Assembly (NCBI RefSeq): GCF_030067815.1
Contig: NZ_CP125968.1
Span: forward strand, 2,100,001 to 2,164,000
DNA length: 64,000 nucleotides
From: Sporosarcina thermotolerans
GTDB lineage: Bacteria; Bacillota; Bacilli; Bacillales_A; Planococcaceae
Direction: 5' to 3'
Below the pieces are notes generated by a model. That model saw only the letters and a list, made by a program, of their open reading frames with translations, did no database searches and had not been told where the DNA came from. Shown here one piece after another: positions 1 through 13,301 of the stretch. The position numbers were made by a program, and so were the translations under genes. Position 1 is the stretch's first letter. The number at the start of each line of letters is the position of its first letter.

Positions 1-629
1 GGAGGAGTTTCAGGCATTTGTCGAGAAGCGGATTAAAGGACGTTACTGTTCAACAAGCGTTGGCGCATCCCAATTGGTCAATGGGCAATAAATTGACAAT
101 TGACTCTGCGACGATGATGAACAAAGGACTTGAGGTGATAGAGGCCCATCATTTATTTAATATGCCTTATGAAAAAATTGATTGTCTTCTTCATAAAGAA
201 AGTATTATCCATTCAATTGTTGAATTTGAAGATACGAGTATGATTGCTCAGTTGGGGTCTCCTGATATGCGTGTTCCGATCCAATACGCAATGACCTATC
301 CTGATCGGATTCAGATGCAAAATGCAAAACCACTCAAACTCGAGGAAATTGGAACTTTGCATTTTGAGAAAATGGATATGGAAAGATATAAAGCACTTGC
401 ACTTGCATACGCTGCAGGTAGGGAAGGCGGTACAATGCCAACAGTGATGAATGCAGCAAATGAGGTTGCTGTTGAACTGTTTATGAAAGGTGAAATTCCT
501 TTTTTACAAATCGAGGAAATTGTTGAAAGGATGATGAATCAGCACGAAAAAATTTCATCACCTGACTTGGAAACGATCCTTGAAATTGATTCCCTGACCC
601 GTAAGATGGTGTATGATAAGGTAAAATGA
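1..629 (+). CDS. dxr: 1-deoxy-D-xylulose 5-phosphate reductoisomerase, C-terminal part (cut by window start)
   Basis: Second enzyme of the MEP isoprenoid pathway: it isomerises and reduces DXP to MEP with NADPH and a divalent metal in the cytosol. About the last 209 residues are present. The block [18 protein letters not shown], the following [14 protein letters not shown] helix and the [11 protein letters not shown] segment are typical of the C-terminal half. The start lies before base 1. At the very edge the reading GG-SFR needs one more A (GGA GGA [A]GT TTC), so a base is probably missing near base 6; from base 3 onward the frame is clean to the TGA. rseP follows 40 bp downstream, the usual dxr-rseP pairing. 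Confidence 0.93.
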   Translation, partial: RSFRHLSRSGLKDVTVQQALAHPNWSMGNKLTIDSATMMNKGLEVIEAHHLFNMPYEKIDCLLHKESIIHSIVEFEDTSMIAQLGSPDMRVPIQYAMTYPDRIQMQNAKPLKLEEIGTLHFEKMDMERYKALALAYAAGREGGTMPTVMNAANEVAVELFMKGEIPFLQIEEIVERMMNQHEKISSPDLETILEIDSLTRKMVYDKVK

Positions 630-669
630 TTCATAAATCGGCTAAAGTGGCCAGTTAAGGTGGTTTTTT

Positions 670-1930
670 ATGGAAACCGTAATTGCGTTTATAATCATAT
701 TTGGTTCTCTCGTCTTTTTTCATGAATTAGGTCATTTCCTGTTTGCGAAAAAGGCTGGAATCATGGTCCGTGAATTTGCAATTGGATTTGGACCAAAAAT
801 ATTAGCATTGCGAAAGAACGAGACGCTCTACACAATCCGCCTTCTTCCCTTGGGGGATACGTCAGGATGGCAGGTGATGATTTTGACACTGTAGAATTAC
901 AACCCGGTTATCGTGTTGGCGTTATTTTAAATAATGAAGATGTGGTGGAAAAGATTTACTTGAATCGGGAAGTTTCAAATCCGAATGTCCTATTCATAGA
1001 AACGGAAAAGGCCGATTTGAGTAAAGCGCTCTTCATCGAGGGATATGATGAAGACGGAAATCTTGTTAAATACAACGTTTCAAGAAATGCTATTGTTTAT
1101 GAAAAAGGTCAGGAGACAATAATAGCTCCTTATGATCGTCAATTTGATTCAAAGCCTTTAGGCAGTAGGGCAATGGCTATCTTTGCTGGTCCTCTTTTCA
1201 ACTTCATCCTTGCATTCTTCATCTTCTTGGCAATTGGTCTTCTGCATGGAATCCCTACTAATGAACCAATCATTAGCGAAGTTATCAGCGACAGTCCTGC
1301 ATATTCTGCGGGAATGGAACCAGGAGATTTCATTAAGGAAGTGGATGGAGTACCTGTTAAGACGTGGACCGAATTTACTGATATAGTGAAAAGCAGTGGC
1401 AGCGAAAAAATTCAATTGAAGGTAGAGCGTGGCGGTGATCTCGTTACGTTTGCAGTAACTCCGAATACAGTGGTGAATGAGGCTGGTGAGAAAGTAGGCC
1501 AGATCGGAGTTATGTACGATCCGCCTTTAGAAAAGAACCCGATGAAGGCGTTCGCTTTTGGAGCAGAACAAACATATACCTGGACTAAACGAATCTTCGA
1601 GCTTTTAGGTATGCTCGTAACAGGTAAATTTACAATTGAAGCATTAAGTGGCCCAGTGGGAATTTATAAGGCAACTGAGGAAGTTGCACAATTTGGCGTT
1701 TTCTCCCTTATGAATTGGGCGGCTGTATTAAGCATTAACTTAGGCATCATGAACCTATTACCACTTCCGGCACTTGATGGTGGTAGATTATTGTTCTTCT
1801 TATTTGAAGGCTTACGGGCAAACCTGTCGATAAGCAAAAAGAAGGAATGGTCCATTTTGTAGGGATTATGTTATTAATGGTGCTTATGTTAGTCGTTACA
1901 TGGAACGATATACAAAGGTTTTTCTTTTAA
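670..1930 (+). CDS. rseP: Site-2 intramembrane metalloprotease RseP/RasP (two frame breaks)
   Basis: Membrane zinc protease that cleaves transmembrane substrates such as anti-sigma factors and FtsL; in B. subtilis it is RasP. The zinc motif HELGH is at residues 18-22, a PDZ domain follows ([19 protein letters not shown]), and the C-terminal LDGGR motif supplies the third zinc ligand. Two single-G losses break the frame: near 852-857, where [10 protein letters not shown] needs a sixth G, and near 1816, where [13 protein letters not shown] needs another G. Read through both, the protein ends WNDIQRFFL at the TAA at 1930 with its last membrane helix. The breaks look like sequence errors because the family match continues on both sides. 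Confidence 0.93.
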
Positions 1931-1950
1931 TAGAATTGGACTAATTTATT

Positions 1951-3793
<1,843 letters not shown>

Positions 3794-3862
3794 TAGTATG
3801 ATGAAAGGGGAGGTCGGGTGTTCCGACGCTTCCCTTTTCACTGTAAAACAGGGGGGTTACAT

Positions 3863-6800
3863 ATGGATGCTAAAGTGAAAATGCTAACTCTATTGCAACA
3901 AATCGGAATGTCTGATGACCAAACCATCATCCACTTCCAACATGCCACACTTGAACGAGTGGACATCCATCGAAAATCAAGGATCTGGCAATTCAATATT
4001 CAACTTGAAAAAACATTGCCTTTGCAAGTTTTTCAGCTATTCCAACATAAATTAAAAGAAGCCTTTAAATCCATTGCCACAATTCGCCTTAAAATAAGTA
4101 CAAGCTCTCCAGAGTGGAATCCCGATAATGTAGTCGGATACTGGCCGTACGTCATCGAAGAGATGAGAGATATGTCTCCACCAATCCGTGAACGTCTCAT
4201 TGGACAGCAACCAGTTATGATTGGTGAAAAGATGAGATTGGAGTGCACAAACGACTTCGAACAACAAACGTTGAAAAGTAAATACGGGCCTCTTATCTCG
4301 GAAGTTTATGGGTCTTTCGGTTTCCCGACAATGGCTATTGAATTTACGATATCTGAAGGGGCTGAAAATAACGAAGCGGAGCGTTTAGCCTTTATTGCAC
4401 AGAAGGAAGCGGAGGAAGAAGCATTTGCAAGAAATGCATTAGCAAACCTTCAAAAATTAGAAGCAAGCAAAAAAGAAAATGGCGATGCCGGAAACAGGCC
4501 ATTCGTGTTAGGTGTGCCTATTAAACCAGATGAGCCTATTATTGGCATCCAGACAATTCAAGATGAAGAAAGACGTGTCACAATCGAAGGATATGTCTTC
4601 GATACAGAAGTCAGGGAACTAAGAAGTGGACGCTCATTGATCACCATCAAAGTGACCGATTATACCGACTCAATATTAGTTAAAATGTTTTCGAGAGATA
4701 ATGAAGATGCGGAGCTTATGAAAACATTGAAAAAGGGTTCTTGGGTTCGTGCTCGAGGAAGCATTCAGAATGATACCTTTGTCAGGATCTTATTATGATG
4801 GCTCAAGACATCATGGAAGTCACTCCAGTTATCCGCAAGGACAATGCACCTGAGAATCGAAAGCGTATTGAATTACACGCCCATACGAATATGAGTCAGA
4901 TGGATGCCGTAACATCTGCATCGAATTTAGTCGCTCAAGCAGCTAAATGGGGTCATCCTGCAATTGCCATCACGGATCATGCAAATGTCCAATCATTTCC
5001 TGAAGCGTATTCCGCGGGTAAGAAACATGGCATAAAAGTACTGTTCGGTTTAGAAGCAAACCTTGTAGATGATGGCGTTCCAATTGTTTACGATGAACAG
5101 CATCGTTTACTTGAAGATGATACGTACGTTGTGTTTGACGTAGAGACAACAGGCTTATCTGCTGTGTATGACACAATTATCGAACTTGCAGCAGTGAAAG
5201 TAGTAAATGGCGAAATAAAAGATAGATTTGAACGTTTTGCCAATCCGCATCATCCACTATCTTCTACAACCACAGAACTAACTGGCATTACGGATGATAT
5301 GGTGAAAGATGCACCAGAAGTATCAGAAGTCATCAGGGATTTCAAGGAATTTATCGGTGATTCAATCTTAGTCGCTCATAATGCCTCTTTTGATATGGGC
5401 TTCTTTTATGAGGCTAGTAAAAAAGCTGATTTGCATGATAAGAACTATCCAACAATCGATACACTTGAACTATCCCGATTTTTATTTCCTGAATTACGAA
5501 ATCACAGATTGAATACATTGGCGAAGAAATTCGATATCGAACTGACTCAGCATCACCGTGCGATCTACGATACGGAAGCGACAGCTTATCTATTCATTCG
5601 TCTAATGAAAGATGCTTCGGAGAAAGGTATCGTCTACTTAGATGATTTCAATAAGAATATCGGGGAAGGGGATGCGTATAAAAGGTCGAGGCCTTCACAT
5701 TGTACTTTACTTGCAACCGATGACGAAGGATTGAAGAATTTATTCAAACTTGTCTCGATTTCCCATATGGACTACTTTTATCGGGTGCCAAGGATTCCAC
5801 GGTCGTTATTAATAAAACACCGACAGGGTTTATTAGTTGGATCAGGATGTGATAAAGGAGAAGTCTTCGAAGGCTTAATGCAAAAATCGATGGAGGAAGT
5901 AGAGGAAATTGCTCGTTTTTATGATTACCTTGAATTGCATCCAAAACCGGTTTACTCGCATCTAATTGAGTTAGAACTTATACGAGATGAATGGAATCTC
6001 GAAGATATAATGCGTAAAATGATCAAACTTGGAAAAAAGCTCAGTCTCCCGGTTTGTGCTACAGGGAACGTTCACTATATAGATGAAACGGATGCAACGT
6101 ATCGTCAAGTACTTGTTCGATCACAAGGTGGCGCGAATCCGATGAATCGACATTCATTACCTGAAGTGCATTTTAGGACAACCGATGAAATGCTCGAGCA
6201 TTTTTCGTTTTTAGGAAATGAAACTGCTGAACAAATTGTCATTGATAACCCGCAATCTATTGCCGACCGAATCGGAGATGTGAAAGTTATCAAAGATGAC
6301 CTTTATACCCCAGAGATTGAGGGGGCGGATGAAGAGGTACGGGAGCTTACCTATTCGATGGCCCGTCATATTTATGGTGAACAATTACCCGAAATTATTG
6401 AAGCGCGTATCGAAAAAGAATTGAAATCGATTATCGATAACGGCTTCGCTGTTATTTATCTGATTTCACATAAGCTGGTCAAAAGATCATTGGACGACGG
6501 GTATATAGTTGGTTCACGTGGGTCAGTAGGTTCTTCACTCGTTGCAACGATGATGGAAATTACCGAAGTGAACCCGATGCCGCCACATTACGTTTGTCCA
6601 TCATGTAAAGTATCCGAATTCTTTTCCGATGGTTCTGTCGGTTCTGGTTTTGACTTGCCGGACAAAGCGTGTCCATCCTGCGGAACAATGTTTAAAAAAG
6701 ATGGACAAGATATCCCGTTTGAAACGTTTCTTGGGTTTAACGGAGATAAAGTCCCTGATATCGATTTGAACTTTAGTGGAGAGTACCAGGCGCATGCGCA

Positions 6801-8174
6801 TAACTATACGAAGGAGCTCTTTGGAGAGGATTATGTCTATCGTGCCGGAACAATCGGTACAGTTGCTGAAAAAACAGCATATGGGTATGTCCGGGGATAT
6901 ATGAATGATAATAATCTCCATTTAAGAGGGGCGGAAATTGACAGGTTGGTTCAAGGATGTACTGGCGTTAAACGAAATACAGGGCAACATCCAGGTGGAA
7001 TCATCGTTGTACCTGATAATATGGAGATTTTCGACTTTTCACCAATTCAATTCCCGGCTGACGATACTTCATCAAGCTGGCGAACAACACATTTTGACTT
7101 CCATTCAATCGATAATAACTTATTGAAACTTGATATACTTGGGCATGATGATCCAACGATGATCAAAATGCTGGAAGACCTTTCCGGTATCGACCCGAAA
7201 ACGATTCCACCAGATGACGAAGGGGTAATGGCACTCTTCAGCGGAACCTCATCTTTAGGCGTTACTGAAGAACAGATTGACTGTAAGACGGGTACATTAG
7301 GTGTTCCTGAGTTCGGTACACGATTTGTTAGGCAGATGTTAGAGGAGACAAAACCTTCCACATTTTCGGAACTTATCCAGATTTCGGGACTATCGCATGG
7401 AACGGATGTCTGGCTTGGAAATGCACAGGAATTGATCCAAAATAATATTTGTCAATTGTCGGATGTTATCGGATGCCGTGACGATATAATGGTTTACCTT
7501 ATTTATCAAGGATTGGAACCGTCAATTGCCTTTAAAATTATGGAATCTGTTCGTAAAGGAAAAGGATTGACTCCGGAATTTGAAGCAGAGATGAAGGCGA
7601 ATAACGTTCCCGGCTGGTATATTGATTCTTGTAAGAAAATAAAATATATGTTTCCTAAGGCCCATGCGGCAGCCTATGTTCTCATGGCGTTAAGGATTGC
7701 ATATTTTAAAGTGCACCATCCAATTATGTATTACGCAGCCTATTTCACTGTGCGTGCAACAGACTATGATCTTTTAGTAATGACGAAAGGCACAGCTTCA
7801 ATGCGTGCAAAAATTAAGGAAATCAATGACAAAGGGTTAGAGGCAAGCCCGAAAGAGAAGAACTTATTGACAGTACTTGAAATAGCATTGGAAATGGGAG
7901 AACGCGGATTTTCTTTCGCGAAGCCTGATTTATATAAATCTGATGCTTCCGTATTCATTATTGAGGACAATAAACTAATTCCTCCTTTGACTCCATTCCT
8001 TCACTTGGTACAAACGTAGCGAGAACAATTGTTGAGGCACGTAAGGATGGAATCTTCTTGTCGAAAGAAGACCTGCAGCAGCGAGGCAGGGTATCTAAAA
8101 CCGTCATTGAATATATGGACTCATTAGGTTGCTTGGAAGGCATGCCGGATTCGAATCAATTATCATTATTTTGA
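3863..8174 (+). CDS. polC: DNA polymerase III alpha subunit, PolC type (two frame breaks)
   Basis: Replicative polymerase of low-GC Gram-positives, about 1437 residues when read through. Order: N-terminal domain, OB fold, PHP domain split by a DEDDh proofreading exonuclease (FDVETTGL), zinc site (CPSC pairs near 6597 and 6672), polymerase core with [12 protein letters not shown] and the [13 protein letters not shown] fingers, and C-terminal NQLSLF clamp-binding motif. ATG 3863 is preceded by GGGGGG at a 6-bp spacing. One G is missing near 4783 (VRDLVMMA) and one T near 7987 ([13 protein letters not shown]), so the true end is TGA 8174. An essential gene broken twice points to base-calling error. 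Confidence 0.96.
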
Positions 8175-8213
8175 CCTTAGGCCACGCCGAAATTGGTTAG
8201 CACGGCACATTAT

Positions 8214-8242
8214 TTGCAATGATGCCCTATAAATGCTACAAT
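8214..8242 (+). promoter_or_regulatory. Candidate sigma-A promoter of the rimP-nusA-infB operon
   Basis: TTGCAA (8214-8219), 17 bp, then TACAAT (8237-8242) with an extended TGn just before the -10. It lies in the polC-rimP spacer about 110 bp before rimP. The -10 is embedded in the perfect 16-bp palindrome TGCTACAATTGTAGCA (8234-8249). Confidence 0.6.
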
Positions 8243-8272
8243 TGTAGCAACTTTTGCTATAAGTCTTGCGCG

Positions 8273-8300
8273 AAAAAGAGTGGGGTTTCCCGCTCTTTTC
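8273..8300 (+). terminator. Hairpin in the rimP leader (possible attenuator)
   Basis: AAAAGAGTGGG and CCCGCTCTTTT form an 11-bp stem with one U-G pair and a short GTTT-type loop, followed by a mixed T-rich tail. It stands between the candidate promoter and the rimP start, so it would sit in the 5' leader of the operon. It could be a leaky terminator or attenuator; no alternative antiterminator helix was worked out. Confidence 0.5.
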
Positions 8301-8351
8301 TGTTGTTCTGTATGTATTAAACTATTTTAATCAAATTTCGGGAGGGTTTTG

Positions 8352-8827
8352 ATGAGTAAAATTACAGAGGAAGTCCAAAAACTCGTCAGTCCGATTGTGA
8401 ACGACCTCGAGTTGGAATTGGTAGATATTGAATTTGTAAAAGAAGGTAGAGACTGGTTTTTACGGGTTTATGTTGATACACCTGAAGGGAATATCGATAT
8501 TGAACAATGTGCACAAGTTAGCGAAAGGCTTAGTGAAGAACTGGACCGTACCGATCCAATCACCAAAACTATTTCCTCGAAGTATCTTCACCGGGTGCTG
8601 AACGACCTTTGAAAAAAGAAGAGGACTTTCATAAGGCGGTCGGTCAGTATGTATTTATAAAGACATATGAACCGATCAATGGCATGAAGGAATTTGAAGG
8701 GTACTTGCTTTCCTATGGTTCTGAATTCGCAGAAGTGGAAATTCGGATTAAGACCAGAAAATTGCAAGTGAAGATTGAAAACGAAAAAATTGCCTTCGCA
8801 AGATTGGCGATTGACTTTTCCGCATAA
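8352..8827 (+). CDS. rimP: Ribosome maturation factor RimP (one frame break)
   Basis: Small 30S-subunit assembly factor (YlxS in B. subtilis), about 158 residues. ATG 8352 follows GGGAGGG at good spacing. The N-terminal domain has [19 protein letters not shown], and the signature [14 protein letters not shown] spans the frame break near 8565, where four A are read and five are needed (TKNYFLEV). The C-terminal SH3-like domain follows ([14 protein letters not shown]). It is the first gene of the nusA-infB operon. Confidence 0.93.
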
Positions 8828-8849
8828 TTGAATATAGGAGTGATTAACT

Positions 8850-10061
8850 ATGAGTAGTGATCTACTCGATGCATTAACAGCTCTTGAAAAACAGAAAGGT
8901 ATCTCAAGAGATGTAATTGTTGAAGCAATTGAAGCCGCCCTTGTAACGGCTTATAAACGGAATTTCAACCAAGCTCAAAATGTGCGGGTCGATTTGAACT
9001 TAGATAAAGGGACTATGAAAGTTTACTCACGCAAAGATGTAGTTGAAGAAGTGGATGATGAAAGACTTCAAATGGCTTTGGAGGATGCCTTGGCCATTAA
9101 TCCCGCGTATGAATTAGGAGATATCGTTGAAGAAGAAGTGACTCCACGTGACTTTGGTCGAATCGCTGCACAAACGGCTAAACAAGTTGTTACCCAGCGT
9201 GTACGTGAAGCTGAACGTGGTCTGATTTATGATGAGTACGTAGACCGCGAAGATGACATTGTCAATGGTATCGTTGAACGCTTAGATGCAAGAAACCTGT
9301 ATGTCGGGTTAGGTAAAGTGGAAGCGGTCTTACCAGCAACGGAACAGATCACTACGGAATCCTATCAACCACATGATCGTATTAAAGTGTATATTACAAA
9401 GGTTGAGCGTACATCCCGTGGGCCTCAAGTATTTGTTTCCCGTACACATCCTGGCCTATTGCGTAGGCTGTTTGAAATGGAAGTTCCGGAAATTTATGAC
9501 GGAACAGTTGAAATCAAATCGATTGCAAGGGAAGCGGGGGACCGTTCCAAAATTTCAGTTCATACGACAAATGACGAAGTAGATCCGGTTGGTTCATGTG
9601 TAGGTTCACGCGGTGCAAGGGTCCAATCCATTTCGAATGAACTCAACGGTGAGAAGATTGATATCGTGGAATGGTCTGAAGATCCGGTCTTGTTTGTTGC
9701 GAATGCGTTAAGCCCATCAAAAGTATTAGATGTGCAAGTGAACGAAGAAGATAGATCGACAAGGGTTGTAGTTCCGGACTATCAGCTATCTTTGGCAATT
9801 GGTAAACGTGGTCAAAACGCCAGACTCGCTGCCAAATTGACTGGGTGGAAAATTGATATTAAAAGCGAGACAGACGCAAGAGAGTTGGGCATTTATCCTC
9901 CTGCAGCGTCAAATGAAGGTCCTTTCGCAGAAGATGTATATGACGTAACCGAAAATGGAAAAGATGAATATATGGAAGATCCGTATTTCGACAATGACTC
10001 CGAAAAGGAATCTGAATACGAAAAGATCGATTTATATTCAGAAACTGACGAAAACAATTGA
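8850..10061 (+). CDS. nusA: Transcription termination/antitermination factor NusA
   Basis: RNA polymerase-binding elongation factor. It has the N-terminal RNAP-binding domain (residues 1-125), an S1 domain (about 134-200, starting DDIVNGIVERLDARN) and tandem KH domains (VDPVGSCVGSRGARVQ and LAIGKRGQNARLAAKL). It is intact at 403 residues, somewhat longer than the usual 370 or so, because of an acidic, disordered-looking C-terminal tail of about 40 residues rich in D, E, Y and N. AGGAG lies 9 bp before the ATG. It sits between rimP and rnpM as in other Bacillales. Confidence 0.96.
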   Translation: MSSDLLDALTALEKQKGISRDVIVEAIEAALVTAYKRNFNQAQNVRVDLNLDKGTMKVYSRKDVVEEVDDERLQMALEDALAINPAYELGDIVEEEVTPRDFGRIAAQTAKQVVTQRVREAERGLIYDEYVDREDDIVNGIVERLDARNLYVGLGKVEAVLPATEQITTESYQPHDRIKVYITKVERTSRGPQVFVSRTHPGLLRRLFEMEVPEIYDGTVEIKSIAREAGDRSKISVHTTNDEVDPVGSCVGSRGARVQSISNELNGEKIDIVEWSEDPVLFVANALSPSKVLDVQVNEEDRSTRVVVPDYQLSLAIGKRGQNARLAAKLTGWKIDIKSETDARELGIYPPAASNEGPFAEDVYDVTENGKDEYMEDPYFDNDSEKESEYEKIDLYSETDENN

Positions 10062-10080
10062 GTTGAAAGGATGATTGCCC

Positions 10081-10359
10081 ATGACAAGCAAGAAGAAACT
10101 CCCTTTGCGTAAATGTGCTGCGACAGGCGAGATGTTACCTAAGAAAGAAATGATCCGCATTGTCCGCACGAAAGAAGGGGATGTTTCAGTCGATCTGACA
10201 GGCAAAAAATCGGGACGTGGTACATACGTATCGAAAACTGAAGCAGCTGTCGAAACAGCCAAGCGCAACAGGTCGATTGAAAACCAGCTTGGAGCATCAG
10301 TGCCGGAGGAAGTATACGAAGATCTTCTTCATGCAATCCGTCGTGAGGCTTTGAAATGA
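10081..10359 (+). CDS. rnpM: YlxR family RNA-binding protein (RNase P modulator RnpM)
   Basis: 92-residue basic protein of the YlxR family, reported in B. subtilis to bind and modulate RNase P. The family signature is present: PLRKCAATGEMLPKKEMIR, then DLTGKKSGRGTYVS. ATG 10081 is chosen because GAAAGGATG precedes it at 8-12 bp. Its last codons overlap the ATG of ylxQ (10356), so the two are probably translationally coupled. Confidence 0.9.
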   Translation: MTSKKKLPLRKCAATGEMLPKKEMIRIVRTKEGDVSVDLTGKKSGRGTYVSKTEAAVETAKRNRSIENQLGASVPEEVYEDLLHAIRREALK

Positions 10360-10733
10360 ATCATCCTAAAGAAATATTCCAATTGTTAGGGATGGCAGCA
10401 AGGGCCAGGAAACTGATTACAGGCGAAGAACTCGTCATAAAAGAAGTACGATCAGGGAACGCACGCATCGTGATTGTTTCTGAAGATGCTTCAAAGAATA
10501 CATTGAAGAAAATAAATGATAAATGTGATTTTTATAACGTTGAGAAGCATGTGTTCGGGAGTAGAGAAGCACTCGGCCATGCAATCGGAAAAGAGTCGCG
10601 GGTCGTACTCGCGTTAACGGATACCGGTTTTGCCGGAAAATTGTCCGGGCTCCTCAACGAATATAACCGGGGGTGGGCTAATGACGAAGATACGTGTACA
10701 CGAATACGCGAAAAAAGTGAATCGGACGAGTAA
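10356..10733 (+). CDS. rplGA: YlxQ, L7Ae/L30e-type K-turn RNA-binding protein (3' end doubtful)
   Basis: Small ribosomal-protein-L7Ae-like protein binding kink-turn [36 protein letters not shown] and [18 protein letters not shown] are the family's conserved blocks. As read, it runs 125 residues and overlaps infB by 53 bp, whereas relatives end near residue 100-108. Adding one G to the GGGGG at 10669-10673 gives NRGVG and a TAA overlapping the infB ATG (TAATG, near 10680). I think that is the true end and a base is missing. Confidence 0.85.
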   Translation: MNHPKEIFQLLGMAARARKLITGEELVIKEVRSGNARIVIVSEDASKNTLKKINDKCDFYNVEKHVFGSREALGHAIGKESRVVLALTDTGFAGKLSGLLNEYNRGWANDEDTCTRIREKSESDE

Positions 10734-13301
10734 GGAAGTCATCGAGGAGCTTGGAAAATTAAATGTGAATGTAACTAACCACATGTCTATGTTGGATAGA
10801 GATGCTACATCTAAATTGGACCAACGATTTGGTAAGGGTGGATCAACACCGTCAGATAAGTCGGCTGGACAGGATCATAAGCAATCTTCACGTCCTGCAA
10901 GTAATGCGCAAGATAAGCAAAGAAGAGGCGACAGTCCTGCGGCACAAGGTCAACAGCGACCAAGTCAAAGTTCACAAGGCGGCAATCGTCCAGCACAAGG
11001 TCAACAGCGACCAAGTCAAAGTTCACAAGGCGGCAACCGTCCAGTACAAGGGCAACAACGCCAAGGTCAAGGATCACAAGGTGGCAACCGTCCTACAGGT
11101 CAACAAGGTCAAGGATCACAAGGCGGTAACCGTCCTACAGGTCAACAAGGTCAAGGATCACAAGGTGGCAACCGTCCAGCACAAGGACAACAACGCCAAG
11201 GTCAGGGGTCGCAAGGCGGCAACCGTCCTACAGGTCAACAACGCCAAGGACAAGGGACACAAAGCGGTAACCGTAATGCAACAGGTCAACAGCGTCCAAG
11301 TACAGGGGCACAAGGTGGCAACCGTCCCGCTACAGGTCAACAACGTCAAGGCCAAGGAACGCAAGGTGGCAACCGCCCTGCACAAGGCCAACAAGGCCAA
11401 CAAGGTCAACAAGGTCAACAACGCCAAGGCCAAGGAGGCGGCGGACGTCCAGCTGGACGTGGTGGAAGACCACCAGCTCGTGGCATAAACCAAGGTCGCA
11501 GAAGACATCGTCCAGCCCCAATGCCTAAAGTGGAAAAACCACTACCAGAAAAGATTACTTTCTATGAATCCCTTTCTGTTGGTGAACTTGCTAACAAGCT
11601 AGGCCGGGAGCCTTCTGAAATCATCAAAAAACTATTCATGCTTGGTGTTATGGCAACCATTAACCAAGAATTGGATAAGGATGCAATCGAGCTGATCTGT
11701 GCTGATTACGGCGTTGAAGTAGAAGAAGAAATTCGAATTGATGTAACGGATCTCGAGATTTACTTCGAGGAAGATGAAGTCGTTGAGGAAACTCAAACTG
11801 AACGACCACCAGTCGTAACGATAATGGGTCACGTCGACCACGGTAAAACAACCCTACTGGATTCAATCAGAGATACAAAAGTAACTCAAGGTGAAGCAGG
11901 CGGTATCACCCAACATATCGGAGCTTACCAGGTTGAAGTTGAAGGAAAGAAAATTACCTTCCTTGATACACCAGGGCATGCTGCATTTACAACAATGCGT
12001 GCACGTGGGGCAAAAGTTACCGATATTACGATACTTGTCGTAGCAGCTGATGACGGTGTAATGCCGCAGACAATAGAAGCGATAAACCATGCGAAAGCTG
12101 CTGAAGTACCAATCATTGTAGCTGTCAACAAGATGGATAAACCATCTGCAAATCCTGATCGTGTGATGCAAGAGTTGACGGAACATGGTCTTTTAGCCGA
12201 AGCATGGGCGGAGACACAATCTTTGTACCGATTTCCGCATTGAAAGGTGAAGGAATCAATCAATTGCTCGAAATGGTTTTATTAGTCGCTGAAGTAGGAG
12301 AATTGAAAGCGAGCAAAAACATTCGTGCTCGGGGTACTGTCATTGAGGCACAGCTTGACCGTGGTCGAGGATCCGTAGCAACATTGTTAGTTCAAGACGG
12401 GACACTTCGTATTGGAGATCCTATTGTTGTCGGGAACACATTCGGTAAAGTACGTGCAATGATCAATGATTTAGGACGTCGTGTAAAGGAAGCTGGTCCA
12501 TCAACTCCTGTTGAAATAACAGGTTTGAGTGATGTTCCGCAAGCAGGTGACCGCTTTGTTGTCTTCGAGGATGAGAAGACTGCACGTCAAATTGGTGAAT
12601 CCCGAGCAGGGGAAGCCTTACAAGAACAACGTGTTGAAAAAACACGTGTTACTCTTGATAATTTATTCGAACAAATGAAGCAAGGCGAAATGAAAGAATT
12701 GAATCTTATCGTAAAAGCCGATGTTCAAGGTACAGTTGAAGCAATGGCTGCTTCCCTGATGAAAATTGAAGTTGAGGGCGTAAACGTTAAGATCATCCAT
12801 ACTGGTGCGGGTGCGATTAATGAATCGGATATTTCTCTTGCGGCAGCATCAAACGCGATTGTCATTGGATTTAATGTGCGTCCGGATGTCAATGCTAAGC
12901 GTGCAGCTGAAGAAGAGGGCGTCGATATTCGTTTACACCGTGTTATCTATAAAGTAATTGAGGAAATTGAATTTGCGATGAAGGGATTATTGGATCCTGA
13001 ATATCAGGAAAAAGTAATCGGTCAGGCCGAAGTTCGTGAAACATTCAAAGTCACGAAAATCGGAACAATCGCAGGTAGTTATGTTACAGAAGGGAAAATT
13101 ACACGTGATGCCGGTGTCCGCGTACTACGTGATAATATCGTCATCTTTGAAGGTGAGTTAGATACTTTGAAACGTTTCAAAGACGATGTTAAAGAAGTAG
13201 CAAAAGGCTATGAATGCGGAATTACCGTTAAGAACTTCAATGATATTAAAGAAGGCGACATTTTCGAAGCCTTTGTAATGGAGGAAATTAAACGGGCATG
13301 A
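10681..13301 (+). CDS. infB: Translation initiation factor IF-2 (one frame break)
   Basis: GTPase that brings fMet-tRNA to the 30S subunit. ATG 10681, about 873 residues. Residues 1-55 form the IF2N helical domain; about 87-253 are a Q/G/N/R/P low-complexity repeat; the second IF2N domain follows ([19 protein letters not shown]). The G domain has [20 protein letters not shown] and NKMDK, and domains II-IV run to EEIKRA. One G is missing near 12207: the sequence needs TGG GGC GGA GAC ACA ([17 protein letters not shown]). The spacing to ylxP is an ATGA overlap. Confidence 0.96.
10941..11440 (+). repeat. Tandem Q/G-rich codon repeat inside infB
   Basis: About 500 bp of degenerate tandem units based on CAAGGTCAACAGCGxCAAGG and GGCGGCAACCGTCCT. 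They encode variations of [17 protein letters not shown], with more than ten copies of the GGNRP core. The bases repeat as well as the amino acids, which suggests slippage or unequal recombination expanded the linker between the IF2 N-terminal subdomains. Confidence 0.9.

Noticed and set aside
10802..11488. A 228-codon open frame rich in K, V, N, Q and H inside infB
   Set aside because: It is an alternate frame of the IF2 linker repeat; a repeat with no stop in one frame often leaves the others open.
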